A stretch of DNA of 64,000 nucleotides from positions 2,666,001-2,730,000 of the forward strand of contig OZ253954.1 in the NCBI GenBank assembly GCA_965267405.1, in the 5' to 3' direction. The notes below the pieces were generated by a model that was not told where the DNA came from, did no database searches, and saw only the letters and a list, made by a program, of their open reading frames with translations. This DNA comes from JAPPOI01 sp028818055 (GTDB lineage Bacteria; Pseudomonadota; Alphaproteobacteria; Rhodobacterales; Rhodobacteraceae). The position numbers and the translations under genes are program-made. Shown one piece after another: positions 17,197 to 26,675 of this stretch (position 1 is its first letter; each line of letters starts with the position of its first letter).

Positions 17197-18609
17197 ATGA
17201 CCAAACCCCGCACGCTCTATGACAAGATTTGGGACGATCACGTCGCTTACGAGGCCGAGGACGGCACTTGTCACCTTTATATCGACCGCCACCTTGTCCA
17301 CGAGGTAACCAGCCCGCAGGCATTTGAAGGGTTGCGCATGGCCGGTCGCAGAGTGCGCGCGCCCGAAAAGACAATTGCGGTTCCGGATCACAACGTCCCG
17401 ACAACTCTCGGACGTGACGATCCGGCACAAATGCCGGATGACAGCCGGATTCAGGTGGCGGCGTTGGACAAGAACGCCAAGGAATTTGGCATTCACTACT
17501 ATCCGGTCACTGATATTCGTCAGGGGATCGTTCACATTGTTGGCCCCGAGCAGGGTTGGACACTGCCCGGCATGACAGTCGTTTGCGGTGACAGCCATAC
17601 GGCGACCCACGGTGCATTTGGCGCTTTGGCGCACGGCATTGGTACGTCGGAAGTTGAGCATGTTCTGGCGACACAGACGCTGATCCAGAAGAAATCGAAG
17701 AACATGAAGGTCGAGATCACCGGCAAGTTGCGCCCCGGTGTGACCGCGAAAGACATTACGCTTTCTGTGATCGGCAAAACCGGCACGGCTGGTGGAACTG
17801 GCTACGTGATTGAATACTGCGGCGAAGCCATCCGCGATCTGTCCATGGAAGGTCGTATGACCGTGTGCAATATGGCCATCGAAGGCGGTGCACGCGCTGG
17901 CTTGATCGCGCCGGATGAAAAGACGTTCGAGTATGTGATGGGCCGTCCGCACGCGCCAAAAGGCGCAGCATGGGAAGCCGCTTTGGCATATTGGAAAACC
18001 TTGTATTCCGATGACGATGCAGATTGGGATTTGGTCGTGACGATCAAAGGCGAAGATATCGCGCCAGTCGTAACATGGGGCACGTCACCTGAAGACGTTT
18101 TGCCAATTACTGACGTGGTTCCAGAGCCAGGTTCGTTCGAAGGTGGCAAAGTGGAAGCCGCTCAGCGTTCGATCGAATACATGGGTTTGACACCTGGCCA
18201 GAAGCTGACCGACATCGAAATCGACACCGTCTTCATCGGCTCGTGTACCAATGGCCGCATCGAAGATCTTCGCGCGGCTGCAGACGTCGTGAAAGGCAAG
18301 AAGATCGCTGAGGGCATGCGCGCAATGGTCGTGCCAGGATCTGGTCTGGTGCGTGCGCAGGCCGAGGAAGAAGGGCTGGCCGACATCTTCAAAGATGCGG
18401 GCTTTGAATGGCGAATGGCCGGGTGTTCAATGTGCCTTGCAATGAACCCTGATCAGCTCGCTCCGGAAGAGCGCTGCGCGTCAACGTCGAACCGAAATTT
18501 CGAGGGTCGTCAGGGGTATAAAGGGCGTACGCACCTGATGTCACCGGCGATGGCAGCAGCTGCCGCGATCACTGGACGACTGACCGATATTAGGGCCCTC
18601 AATAACTGA
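17197..18609 (+). CDS. leuC: 3-isopropylmalate dehydratase large subunit
   Basis: 470 residues from ATG 17197 (MTKPRTLYDKIW). It isomerises 2- and 3-isopropylmalate with LeuD via a [4Fe-4S] cluster. The motif VVCGDSHTATHGAFGALAHGIG, the first cluster Cys in FIGSCTNGRIEDL and the pair in MAGCSMCLAMNPDQL are all present. leuD follows 1.1 kb downstream rather than immediately; a terminator and a secreted vWA gene lie between. Confidence 0.97.
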   Translation: MTKPRTLYDKIWDDHVAYEAEDGTCHLYIDRHLVHEVTSPQAFEGLRMAGRRVRAPEKTIAVPDHNVPTTLGRDDPAQMPDDSRIQVAALDKNAKEFGIHYYPVTDIRQGIVHIVGPEQGWTLPGMTVVCGDSHTATHGAFGALAHGIGTSEVEHVLATQTLIQKKSKNMKVEITGKLRPGVTAKDITLSVIGKTGTAGGTGYVIEYCGEAIRDLSMEGRMTVCNMAIEGGARAGLIAPDEKTFEYVMGRPHAPKGAAWEAALAYWKTLYSDDDADWDLVVTIKGEDIAPVVTWGTSPEDVLPITDVVPEPGSFEGGKVEAAQRSIEYMGLTPGQKLTDIEIDTVFIGSCTNGRIEDLRAAADVVKGKKIAEGMRAMVVPGSGLVRAQAEEEGLADIFKDAGFEWRMAGCSMCLAMNPDQLAPEERCASTSNRNFEGRQGYKGRTHLMSPAMAAAAAITGRLTDIRALNN

Positions 18610-18711
18610 TTCTAATGTTTGATTACTTTCACGGTGTGAGTAAGTAGAACATTTTTCACGGTTTTGATCCGCAGAGTCGGGCGTGAAAAATGAATTTTTC
18701 CAGATACATAG

Positions 18712-18741
18712 AAGGCGAAGCTCAATCAGCTTCGCCTTTTC
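18712..18741 (+). terminator. Intrinsic terminator after leuC
   Basis: The 11-base stem AAGGCGAAGCT / AGCTTCGCCTT with a CAATC loop is followed by TTTT. It ends leuC transcription before the vWA gene, so leuD needs another promoter. Confidence 0.88.
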
Positions 18742-18837
18742 ACGTTTTCTGTGGAAAACTTTTGGAGAACTCCAGTTCTTCGAGTATGATTGAAGGATAA
18801 CCAATTTGTTTTTCGGTTAATTTTGTGGGGGTACATC

Positions 18838-19599
18838 ATGAAAAAGACAATCGCGGCTTTGGCCGCAACTACTGCATTAGTTGCTAGCGGTGCGTACGCT
18901 GCAACAGGCAAAAACGTCGATTTGGTTTTTGTAATCGATGATTCTGGTTCGATGAGCGACGAGGGCGCAACTCTTGCTGCGCGAATCGGCGAAGTTATGA
19001 CCGGCATTGCATTGGATGCCGCTATTGATACCGTTCATGCGGGGGTCATTTCTTATACGGACAGTCCAACACTAGTTTCGGCGATCACAGACGATGCAAC
19101 GGCGCTGAATACAGCAATATCCGGCATCAGCTACGGTGGAGCAGAGGAAGATGGCTTGCAAGCCATGGCTTCTGTGCTGCCTGGCGGATCACTTGTTGGC
19201 GACATCGGGTGGCGTCCAAATACGGTCCGTTCATTGGTCCTACTTACTGATGAAGATTCCGATGACACGCTTGGAGAAGGTGATGGCTATGTAGGTGACC
19301 TAGCGGGCTATACCGCGTTTGGAAATATGCTGAAAAATCTGGGCTATCTGAACAACATCATCGTTTCAAATGGCGGTACCGAGTATGGTCCAACCGCCAA
19401 TCCAACAGGTGCCGAGTTCAGCCTTGTTGATTTTGTTGTCAGCACCAACACGTTCTTGGAAGGCTTTATCAAAGCCAAGATCGGTGAGATTATCATCACG
19501 CCTCCAACTGGAACGCCTGTAGTGCCTGTGCCAGCTGCTGGCTGGTTGCTTCTGGGCGGTCTCGGTGGTCTTGCTGCAATGCGCCGCAAGAAGTCGTGA
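18838..19599 (+). CDS. Secreted von Willebrand A domain protein with VPLPA-CTERM-like sorting tail
   Basis: 253 residues from ATG 18838. A signal peptide covers residues 1-22 (ASGAYA-A). The vWA domain starts at DLVFVIDDSGSMSDEG, which carries the DxSxS metal-site motif, and LLTDEDSDD supplies a further acidic loop. After GTPVVP the C-terminus is VPVPAAGWLLLGGLGGLAAM followed by RRKKS. This is a short proline motif, a hydrophobic helix and a basic end, as in VPLPA-CTERM/exosortase-sorted proteins of roseobacters. It is therefore likely exported, membrane-processed and possibly released or attached to surface polymer. A role in adhesion is inferred only. It sits between leuC and leuD with its own terminators on each side. 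Confidence 0.85.
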   Translation: MKKTIAALAATTALVASGAYAATGKNVDLVFVIDDSGSMSDEGATLAARIGEVMTGIALDAAIDTVHAGVISYTDSPTLVSAITDDATALNTAISGISYGGAEEDGLQAMASVLPGGSLVGDIGWRPNTVRSLVLLTDEDSDDTLGEGDGYVGDLAGYTAFGNMLKNLGYLNNIIVSNGGTEYGPTANPTGAEFSLVDFVVSTNTFLEGFIKAKIGEIIITPPTGTPVVPVPAAGWLLLGGLGGLAAMRRKKS

Positions 19600-19637
19600 T
19601 CTGAGTCTGACAGACCAAAAGCTATATAGCTAAGTAC

Positions 19638-19665
19638 AGAGCCGCCTTTCGAGGCGGCTCTTTTC
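19638..19665 (+). terminator. Intrinsic terminator after the vWA gene
   Basis: The nine-base stem AGAGCCGCC / GGCGGCTCT with a TTTCGA loop is followed by TTTTCT. It isolates the vWA gene from leuD. Confidence 0.9.
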
Positions 19666-19730
19666 TATTTTACTTGCTCTCGCGTGAGGAATGTGGCGTT
19701 TAGGCGCTACAAATTCGAAGGGCACTAGAG

Positions 19731-20339
19731 ATGGAAAAGTTCACAAAACTCACTGGCGTCGCAGCACCAATGCCATTGGTGAATATCGACACTGACATGA
19801 TCATTCCAAAGCAATTCCTGAAGACGATCAAGCGGACCGGGCTGGGTGTGAACCTATTTGACGAAATGCGCTATGACCGTGATGGGAACGAGATCGAAGA
19901 TTTTGTTCTGAACCAGCCAGCATATCGCGATGCGCAGATCATTGTTGCTGGCGACAACTTTGGATGCGGATCAAGCCGCGAGCATGCGCCCTGGGCCTTG
20001 TTGGACTTCGGGGTCCGCTGCGTGATTTCGACGAGTTTCGCAGACATCTTCTATAACAACTGCTTCAAGAACGGCATCCTTCCAATTGTCGTTTCTCCGG
20101 AAGATCACGCCAAGCTCATGGAAGACGCCGAGCGCGGAGCCAATGCGACACTCACCGTCGATTTGGAAAGCCAGACGATCACAGGACCTGACGGTGGTGA
20201 AATCGGGTTTGAAGTCGACGCCTTCAAGAAGCACTGCTTGTTGAATGGGCTCGATGACATCGGCCTAACCTTCGAGAATGCGGCAGCATCGATCGACGCT
20301 TTCGAGGAAAAGGCAAGCCAAGCCCGACCTTGGGTCTGA
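19731..20339 (+). CDS. leuD: 3-isopropylmalate dehydratase small subunit
   Basis: 202 residues. The swivelling domain carries NIDTDMIIPKQFLKT, then DNFGCGSSREHAPWAL, the substrate-binding signature of the small subunit. It works with LeuC in leucine synthesis. Terminators on both sides show that it has its own promoter in the 60-base gap upstream. Confidence 0.96.
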   Translation: MEKFTKLTGVAAPMPLVNIDTDMIIPKQFLKTIKRTGLGVNLFDEMRYDRDGNEIEDFVLNQPAYRDAQIIVAGDNFGCGSSREHAPWALLDFGVRCVISTSFADIFYNNCFKNGILPIVVSPEDHAKLMEDAERGANATLTVDLESQTITGPDGGEIGFEVDAFKKHCLLNGLDDIGLTFENAAASIDAFEEKASQARPWV

Positions 20340-20362
20340 TTGAATTTTAAGCACAAAATCTT

Positions 20363-20389
20363 GGGCCGCCCCTTTGGGCGGCCCTTTTT
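20363..20389 (+). terminator. Intrinsic terminator after leuD
   Basis: The nine-base stem GGGCCGCCC / GGGCGGCCC with a CTTT loop is followed by TTTTT. Confidence 0.93.
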
Positions 20390-20590
20390 GTTAAGCGAAA
20401 TGATGCAAAGTCGCACCAATCCCACCACGAAATTGCCCAAGTAAGCGGTCAATTCACTAGGGTGATCTTGCCGCATGTGTCGAAAGAAGGCAGAAATTGG
20501 GCAAAAATGAGGCAAACCACCGGCAGCGGTGGATAGGTAATAATCGACCGGCGTCGGCATCGACCGCGCTGGCGGGTAAGGGGCAGTAAC

Positions 20591-21433
20591 GTGTTACTCC
20601 GTCTTGCAGGAGCATTGGTTCGGGCGTGTCTGGTCGTTCTTCTGATCGCCACGCCGTCTTTGTTGTTGCCTGGCATGACCTCGGACACCGCGCAGATCGT
20701 CACATTGGTGGCTCTGTTTGGAGCTGGATTGACGATCTTCGAATACGCATCGTCTTATCCCGGCTTGATCGAGTTTCGCGACGCGCCTCCGTTTAATCGA
20801 ATTCGCTTCAGCTCTTTGTTCCTAACCGTTGTTTTGCTTGCGCTTTTGTCGCGCGGACAAATCATGCCTTCGACACTAACCATGATTGTCGAACAGATAG
20901 GTGCTTCCGTTGGGCGTGTGATCGATTTCCCGTATTCGCCCGTTCGTCTGGTTGTTCTAATGCTGCCGCCAGATGCGTCCGTTGAGCACATTGAGCTGGT
21001 TCGAAATTCGGCGGGCATCAGTTATCTGATCTCGCTAATCACCTTGGCGATCTTCATCATCTTGCAGCGCGTGCGTCGCTGGCCGATCCGCACCGGTTCA
21101 TTCAATGTCTGGGTGAACTTGCCAACATTTGATCCAACTGCCGGCGGCGATGTTGTCGAGCGATTGGAACGTGATGCGCGCTTTAACATCGCGTTAGGAT
21201 TTCTTCTGCCATTCTTGACGCCAGCGGTTGTGAAGTCTGCGACGTCGTTGTTCGGCGCGGTTTCGCTTGAAAATCCGCATACCTTGGTTTGGACAGTTGC
21301 AGCTTGGGCATTCTTACCGGCATCGCTCTTCATGCGTGGCATCGCCATGGGTCGAATTGCTGCGATGATCGCCGAAAAGCGTCTGCGCCAGAAAACCGAC
21401 GACGAAGGTCACGAGGGCTTGTTACCTGCCTGA
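20591..21433 (+). CDS. Integral membrane protein, unknown function
   Basis: 280 residues with about five to six hydrophobic segments: two near the N-terminus, one around residue 75-90, one around 150, and two at about 205-260. Motifs include FEYASSYPGLIEFRDAPPFNRIRF and RRWPIRTGSFNVWVNLPTFDPTAGG. The second suggests a soluble loop between membrane parts. I do not recognise the family. It is followed by an endonuclease-fold gene whose likely start overlaps its stop, so the two probably work or at least are translated together. Confidence 0.8.
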   Translation: MLLRLAGALVRACLVVLLIATPSLLLPGMTSDTAQIVTLVALFGAGLTIFEYASSYPGLIEFRDAPPFNRIRFSSLFLTVVLLALLSRGQIMPSTLTMIVEQIGASVGRVIDFPYSPVRLVVLMLPPDASVEHIELVRNSAGISYLISLITLAIFIILQRVRRWPIRTGSFNVWVNLPTFDPTAGGDVVERLERDARFNIALGFLLPFLTPAVVKSATSLFGAVSLENPHTLVWTVAAWAFLPASLFMRGIAMGRIAAMIAEKRLRQKTDDEGHEGLLPA

Positions 21434-22497
21434 TCCTGTCGCTGCTGTGGGGCGCGCAATCGACCGCTGACACCCTTCGGATCGCGATTTACCACACTGA
21501 ACTATCTCGAGATGGCCCGGGGCTATTGTTGCGCGATATATTGTCGGGCGATGATCCGCAGGTTCTAGCGGTTTCAAACGTGATCCGTGCCGCGAATGCA
21601 GATGTCTTGATTTTGTCCGGCATCGACTATGACCTTCAGCGCCATGCGCTGAACGCATTCGCTAGGCATTTGCAGGAATACGATCATCTGGTTGCGCGCG
21701 CGCCCAATCGAGGATTGCCAACGTCGATGGATCTGGATGGCGATGGGCGTTTGGGCGGCCCGGGGGATGCTCAAGGGTATGGCAGGTTCTGGGGGCAGGG
21801 TGGTCTGGTCGTCTTGTCGCGCATACCTGTTGTTCCTGCACACATTCAGGATTTCAGCGCATTGGTTTGGCCGGAATTGCCGATGAACATTGCGCCAGAG
21901 AAAACTTGGCCCGGCCAGCGACTTTCAACAAATCTCCATTTGGCAGTTGAGTTCGATCCGCCGGGGGACGAGCCATTTTCGGTACTGCTTTGGCATGCGA
22001 CCCCGCCAGTGTTTGACGGGCCAGAAGATCGCAATGGTCGCCGCAATCACGATGAGACAGCCTTTTGGTTGCGATACCTTGAGGGCCGTTTCGGCCCGAT
22101 ACCCGAACGGTTCGTTTTAGCAGGCATCGCAAATCTGGACGTCTACGACGGAGAAGGGCGTCCCGAGGCGCTAAGCAATCTCTTGAACCATCCGTCGCTT
22201 CTAGACCCGCGTCCCAGCAGCAATTGGGGTCGCGAGGCCGCTGCCTTGGACGGAGGTGTCAACGGACGGCACTTGGGTGATCCGGCGCTGGATACTGTCG
22301 ATTGGGATGACCAAGAAGGTCGCCCGGGGAATATGCGCGTGTCCTACGTGCTTCCGTCCCGCACTTTTGAAGTGGTCGGATCCGGGATCATCTGGCCCGA
22401 TCCAGAAACCTCACTCGGCCGGGATGTGATCGAGGCTTCGCGGCACCGATTGGTTTGGGTCGACGTCTGTGTGCAACGCTGTCGCAATGGCAGTTAA
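21289..22497 (+). CDS. Secreted endonuclease/exonuclease/phosphatase-fold protein; start uncertain
   Basis: The coding sequence is clear from about 21418 onward: a short hydrophobic signal (LVTCLILSLLWGAQSTA) and then a mature DTLRIAIYHTELSRDGPGLLLRDIL. Two more family signatures follow, ILSGIDYDL (metal-binding Asp region) and SVLLWHATPP. The fold is that of Mg-dependent phosphodiesterases, and the substrate is unknown. The frame lacks ATG or GTG before the signal. The coordinates use the TTG at 21289, but that lies 145 bases inside the upstream gene. A CTG at 21430, overlapping the previous stop, would give 355 residues and a signal of normal size. The C-terminus overlaps the convergent epimerase by 87 bases. 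Confidence 0.78.
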   Translation: MDSCSLGILTGIALHAWHRHGSNCCDDRRKASAPENRRRRSRGLVTCLILSLLWGAQSTADTLRIAIYHTELSRDGPGLLLRDILSGDDPQVLAVSNVIRAANADVLILSGIDYDLQRHALNAFARHLQEYDHLVARAPNRGLPTSMDLDGDGRLGGPGDAQGYGRFWGQGGLVVLSRIPVVPAHIQDFSALVWPELPMNIAPEKTWPGQRLSTNLHLAVEFDPPGDEPFSVLLWHATPPVFDGPEDRNGRRNHDETAFWLRYLEGRFGPIPERFVLAGIANLDVYDGEGRPEALSNLLNHPSLLDPRPSSNWGREAAALDGGVNGRHLGDPALDTVDWDDQEGRPGNMRVSYVLPSRTFEVVGSGIIWPDPETSLGRDVIEASRHRLVWVDVCVQRCRNGS

Positions 22498-23321
22498 CGG
22501 ATCGGTCGGACGAAATTTCGGAAGTAGCTGTGCGAACTTTTCGCCGTCCAATTGATGCGGGATTCGCCAGAGGTAGCTCATCTCAATCAAGTGCTTGCCC
22601 ATAGGCCAAAACGGTGACGCCAGGCGAAACGCCCACCACGGCACCCGGCTGGTCTTTTGCTTTTGGCCGGTCGCGCGTTCGACCAAATCTTTGAGTTCGG
22701 CCAATGACAGCGTGTAACCAGGAAACAGAACCTCCTCGAAGTGGCCAATCTCGTGGCGACGATCGGCAGTTGGACTGCCGCACGAGCGACATCGGGAAGC
22801 CAAGACCACGCGTGTGGCACATTCATCGGCCCGGGTGCAGAAAATGTTCCCTTTTGCACCTTCTTGGTGATGACCTTGTCGAACCAGTTTCCGCTGGCTT
22901 CAGAATCGATGTAATCGCCGGCACGAAGGATTATCGTTTTCACTCCCGCGTCGCGATAAGCGGCCTCCATTTCAATGCGAATTCGTCCAAGCGGATTGGT
23001 TGCAAGGTGGGGCGTTTCATTCGACCAGACAACTCCGTTATCGTGACCGTAAACGTAAACGTTTCCAGGAATGATGACTGTTGCATCATTCACTTTTGCG
23101 GCTTCGATAACCTGTGCCGTCAGGCGGGGAACCTGCGCGGCCCAATCGGGATAGGGCGGGTTCCACGCATTCACGATGACATCCGCATCCTTGGCCAATT
23201 CGTTTAGATCATCGCGTTCGCGATCGAAAATTTTGACTGTCCAACCGTGGTTCCAAAACGCTTCGGCTGCATTTCGGCCAAAACGGCCTGAGGCTCCTAA
23301 AATCAGAACTCTGCCAGACAT
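22411..23321 (-). pseudogene. NAD-dependent epimerase/dehydratase-family gene with a frameshift
   Basis: The product starts MSGRVLILGASGRFGRNAA, a Rossmann motif, and is good to about ...WLPDVARAAVQL near 22770. From there the frame goes out of register, and the natural continuation (DRRHEIGHFEEVLFPGYTLSL and onward) is in another frame through 22411. Adding one base near 22766 (a missing G in CAACTGGCC on the gene strand) restores one protein of about 303 residues. It is thus a broken copy, a sequencing error or, less likely, programmed frameshifting. Residues for NAD(P) binding and the family's GNVYVYG are intact. It is divergent from a LysR regulator and overlaps the endonuclease-fold gene by 87 bases at its 3' end. 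Confidence 0.8.
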
Positions 23322-23392
23322 ATCGAACTCCTAATTCAAATGTGCCCGCAGAATGAGACATGCAACAATGATTGGCTATTGAGATAATCTGA

Positions 23393-24316
23393 ATGTCCGC
23401 TATTCATTTTTGCATGAGTGGGCAAACGCTTCCGGACTGGTCTTTGATACAGTCATTCCTTGCCGTGGCCGAAACCGGGTCGCTTTCGGCAGCTGCGCGT
23501 CGGCTTCAGGCGACGCAGCCAACAATCGGCAGACACATTCAAACGCTTGAGACATCGCTAAACGTGTCACTATTCGTGCGTCAGGCTCGTGGCATGGCAC
23601 TCACAGACCATGGCCACGCGCTTCTTTCGCACGCAAAGGACATGCACGAAGCCGCCGGGGCATTCGGCCTAATGGCTGCAGGCAAAACGGAAACCCTAGA
23701 AGGTACGGTCAGGATCACGGCCAGTGTGTTCACCGCACATCAAGAGATGCCGCCGATCATTTCTGAGCTACGCGAGCGTTATCCTGAGATCGCGATCGAG
23801 CTTGTCGCGACGGACGCCAGCGAAAACCTGTTGTTTCGGGAAGCCGACATTGCCGTGCGCATGTATCGTCCCCGGCAACTCGACATGGTGACCAAGTTCG
23901 TCGGGTATGCCCAACTTGGGCTTTTCGCGTCGAAATCCTTTGTTCAACGCTATGGTCGTCCTCAGAACGCCGAGGATCTCATGAATTTTGACTTCGTCGG
24001 TTTTGATCGGGACGAGGGTATCATCCGTGGATTTCGCGAGGCCGGTTATCCGGTTGACCGACATTTCTTCAAGACGCGCTGTGATGATCAAAATGCCTAT
24101 TGGGCGCTGGTTCGCGCAGGGTGTGGGCTTGGGTTTGCGCATGCCACCATCGGGATGGCCGACCCTACGATGGAGCGGATTGATATCAACCTTGAAGGGA
24201 TGGATTTGCCGCGGCTCGAAGTTTGGCTGACCGCCCATGAAAGCGTGCGAAAGACGCCCCGAGTAGATGCGCTTTGGCCCATTTTAGCCCAACGGCTCGA
24301 GGAAGCTTGCGACTAG
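23393..24316 (+). CDS. LysR-family transcriptional regulator
   Basis: 307 residues (the ATG at 23414 is an alternative start). The winged helix-turn-helix is at about residues 12-70 (SLSAAARRLQATQPTIGRHIQTLE). The effector domain follows to the end. It lies 71 bases from the divergent epimerase gene and probably controls it. The effector is unknown. Confidence 0.93.
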   Translation: MSAIHFCMSGQTLPDWSLIQSFLAVAETGSLSAAARRLQATQPTIGRHIQTLETSLNVSLFVRQARGMALTDHGHALLSHAKDMHEAAGAFGLMAAGKTETLEGTVRITASVFTAHQEMPPIISELRERYPEIAIELVATDASENLLFREADIAVRMYRPRQLDMVTKFVGYAQLGLFASKSFVQRYGRPQNAEDLMNFDFVGFDRDEGIIRGFREAGYPVDRHFFKTRCDDQNAYWALVRAGCGLGFAHATIGMADPTMERIDINLEGMDLPRLEVWLTAHESVRKTPRVDALWPILAQRLEEACD

Positions 24317-24390
24317 ACTGACCCACTTGTCTTGACCCTTGCAGGGGCGCGGGTTAGGGCGTCGCCAACACTTTTCCAAGGGGACTTCAC

Positions 24391-25497
24391 ATGGCAAATC
24401 CATCGCTTCTCATTCTCGCCGGTGACGGCATTGGGCCAGAGGTCATGGCCGAGGTGCGCAAGGTGATCGATTGGTTCGGCGCCAACCGCAATCTTGCATT
24501 TGACGTCAGCGAGGATTTGATCGGTGGTGCAGCCTATGACGCTCATGGCGTGCCGCTTTCCGACGAGACGATGGCGCGGGCGCAAGAAGTTGACGCGGTT
24601 CTTCTGGGCGCAGTTGGCGGCCCTGATTACGACAACCTCGACTTTAGCCTTAAGCCCGAGCGCGGACTTCTGCGCATCCGGAAGGAAATGGACCTTTACG
24701 CCAATTTGCGCCCCGCCCAGTGCTTTGATGCACTGGCCGATTTTTCGTCACTGAAGCCGGAAGTTGTGGGCGGCTTGGATGTTATGATCGTGCGCGAACT
24801 TACCTCGGGCGTTTACTTTGGTGAACCCCGCGGCATCCACAAGGAAGGCAATGAGCGCGTTGGCATTAACACGCAACGCTACACCGAGAGCGAGATTGCA
24901 CGCGTGGCCCGGTCGGCCTTTGAACTTGCCCGCCGCCGCGACAACCGTGTGTGCTCGATGGAAAAGGCAAATGTCATGGAATCCGGTGTTCTTTGGCGTG
25001 AAGTCGTGACTGAAGTTCATGCGGCCGAATACTCGGATGTTGAGTTGAGCCATATGTATGCGGATGCTGGCGCGATGCAGCTGACCCGGTGGCCAAAACA
25101 GTTCGATGTCATCGTGACCGACAACCTCTTTGGCGATCTCTTGTCTGACCTGGCCGCTATGCTGACCGGCTCGCTGGGCATGTTGCCATCGGCATCTCTT
25201 GGTGCACCGATGGCAAATGGTCGGCCAAAGGCGCTTTATGAGCCTGTTCATGGTTCGGCGCCGGACATCATGGGGCAGGGCAAGGCGAACCCGATTGCCT
25301 GCATCCTGAGTTTCGCAATGGCATTGCGCTACAGCTTTGACCAAGGCGATGAGGCCACACGGCTTGAGAAAGCAGTCGAGGCGGTTTTGGCAGACGGTTT
25401 GCGCACCGCGGACCTGATCGGCGAAGAAGGCCGTTCGCCGGTTTCAACAAGCGAAATGGGTGACGCAATCATCGCGAAACTGGCCGAAAGCGTCTGA
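24391..25497 (+). CDS. leuB: 3-isopropylmalate dehydrogenase
   Basis: 368 residues, full length. It oxidises and decarboxylates 3-isopropylmalate with NAD+. Motifs are LILAGDGIGPEVM, ANLRPAQCF, RELTSGVYFGEPRG, NLFGDLLSDLAAML and PVHGSAPDIMGQGKANPIA. An AAGGGGA ribosome site lies before the ATG. It is separated from leuD by four genes, an unusual break compared with compact leuCDB clusters. Confidence 0.97.
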   Translation: MANPSLLILAGDGIGPEVMAEVRKVIDWFGANRNLAFDVSEDLIGGAAYDAHGVPLSDETMARAQEVDAVLLGAVGGPDYDNLDFSLKPERGLLRIRKEMDLYANLRPAQCFDALADFSSLKPEVVGGLDVMIVRELTSGVYFGEPRGIHKEGNERVGINTQRYTESEIARVARSAFELARRRDNRVCSMEKANVMESGVLWREVVTEVHAAEYSDVELSHMYADAGAMQLTRWPKQFDVIVTDNLFGDLLSDLAAMLTGSLGMLPSASLGAPMANGRPKALYEPVHGSAPDIMGQGKANPIACILSFAMALRYSFDQGDEATRLEKAVEAVLADGLRTADLIGEEGRSPVSTSEMGDAIIAKLAESV

Positions 25498-25511
25498 GAT
25501 ATACATCTTCT

Positions 25512-25540
25512 GGGGCGATCCTTGAGTTCGCCCCTTGAAT
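25512..25540 (+). terminator. Probable intrinsic terminator after leuB
   Basis: A seven-base stem GGGGCGA / TCGCCCC with a nine-base loop is followed by a short T-rich end (TTGAATT). The T tract is weak. Confidence 0.55.
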
Positions 25541-25589
25541 TCCTCGGAAAGTAGGCGCTTTGTGACCGCGTCAATTGACGGCACAAACG

Positions 25590-26588
25590 ATGGCATTGAA
25601 TTCCAATAATTTGAAAGGCGTCGGATTTGCTCTGGCCGGCTTTGCGGTCTTCGCAACTCATGACGCGGTGATTAAATTTCTCGGAGGCACGTATTCTCCG
25701 TTTCAAATCCTGTTTTTCTCGGCGCTTCTCGGGTTTCCGTTCGCAACGCTAATGATGATGTCGGACCGCAAGCCCGGCACGCTTATCCCTGTTCATCCGT
25801 GGTGGATCACTGCGCGAACGGTTTCAGCGATGGCGACTGGCGCGGCAGCGTTCTATGCCTTTTCGGCGCTGCCCTTGGCGCAGGTTTATGCTTTCATCTT
25901 TGCGGCGCCTTTGCTGATTACGGTCCTGTCCATCCCAATTCTGGGAGAAAAAGTAGGCACGCACAGGTGGGCTGCGGTCGCGCTGGGTTTGGCTGGCGTT
26001 CTTATCGTTCTGCGCCCCGGTTCGACCGAACTGTTGCTGGGTCACCTTGCCGGTATCGTTGCCGCGTTTGGCAGTGCGTTGGCGGCCGTCATCACGCGAC
26101 GGATCGGTCAGGAAGAACGCAGCGCCGTCATGATGCTTTATCCAATGCTCGCAAATGTTGCCGCGATGGGGGCTTTGATGCCCTTTGTCTATCGCCCCAT
26201 GCCTGTTGAACACCTCGGGTTGCTGGCGGTTGTCGCACTCTTTGGATTTCTTGGCGCGCTTGCGATTATCGCAGCTTACCGGTCGGGTGATGCCGCGGTT
26301 GTTGCGCCGATGCAGTACAGCCAGATCATTTGGGCCGCCCTGTTTGGCTATTTCATCTTCAGTGAAGTTCAGGATCGATACACCTGGATTGGCATAGGAG
26401 TGATTGTTGTTGCCGGTCTTTACGTAGTTTTGCGCGAAAGCCTTGGCGGTCGGTCGGAAAATACCCCTGTTTTGCGTACACGCTCGCGTCCGGAAACTGG
26501 AACGGCGCCGCGCATTAGCGCCATGTTAAGAGCACGAGCCGACAAGGTACTTCCGGGGTATGAGGCGTTATCGAAGTCGGACGATTAG
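25590..26588 (+). CDS. EamA/DMT-family transporter
   Basis: 332 residues from ATG 25590; the frame also contains an upstream TTG. Ten hydrophobic segments in two EamA repeats are seen (GFALAGFAVFATHDAVIKFL at the start, YSQIIWAALFGYFIFSE in the second half). Such proteins export metabolites or drugs; the substrate is unknown. The hydrophilic tail of about 45 residues after the last segment is unusual but not diagnostic. Confidence 0.88.
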   Translation: MALNSNNLKGVGFALAGFAVFATHDAVIKFLGGTYSPFQILFFSALLGFPFATLMMMSDRKPGTLIPVHPWWITARTVSAMATGAAAFYAFSALPLAQVYAFIFAAPLLITVLSIPILGEKVGTHRWAAVALGLAGVLIVLRPGSTELLLGHLAGIVAAFGSALAAVITRRIGQEERSAVMMLYPMLANVAAMGALMPFVYRPMPVEHLGLLAVVALFGFLGALAIIAAYRSGDAAVVAPMQYSQIIWAALFGYFIFSEVQDRYTWIGIGVIVVAGLYVVLRESLGGRSENTPVLRTRSRPETGTAPRISAMLRARADKVLPGYEALSKSDD

Positions 26589-26675
26589 GGCGACCAAGAG
26601 CGACCGTGTAGCCGTTTCGAAGGCTTGGAATTCCTTGCAATAAGTGGGCCCAAGAAGTATCTCGCGCCCCACGGT

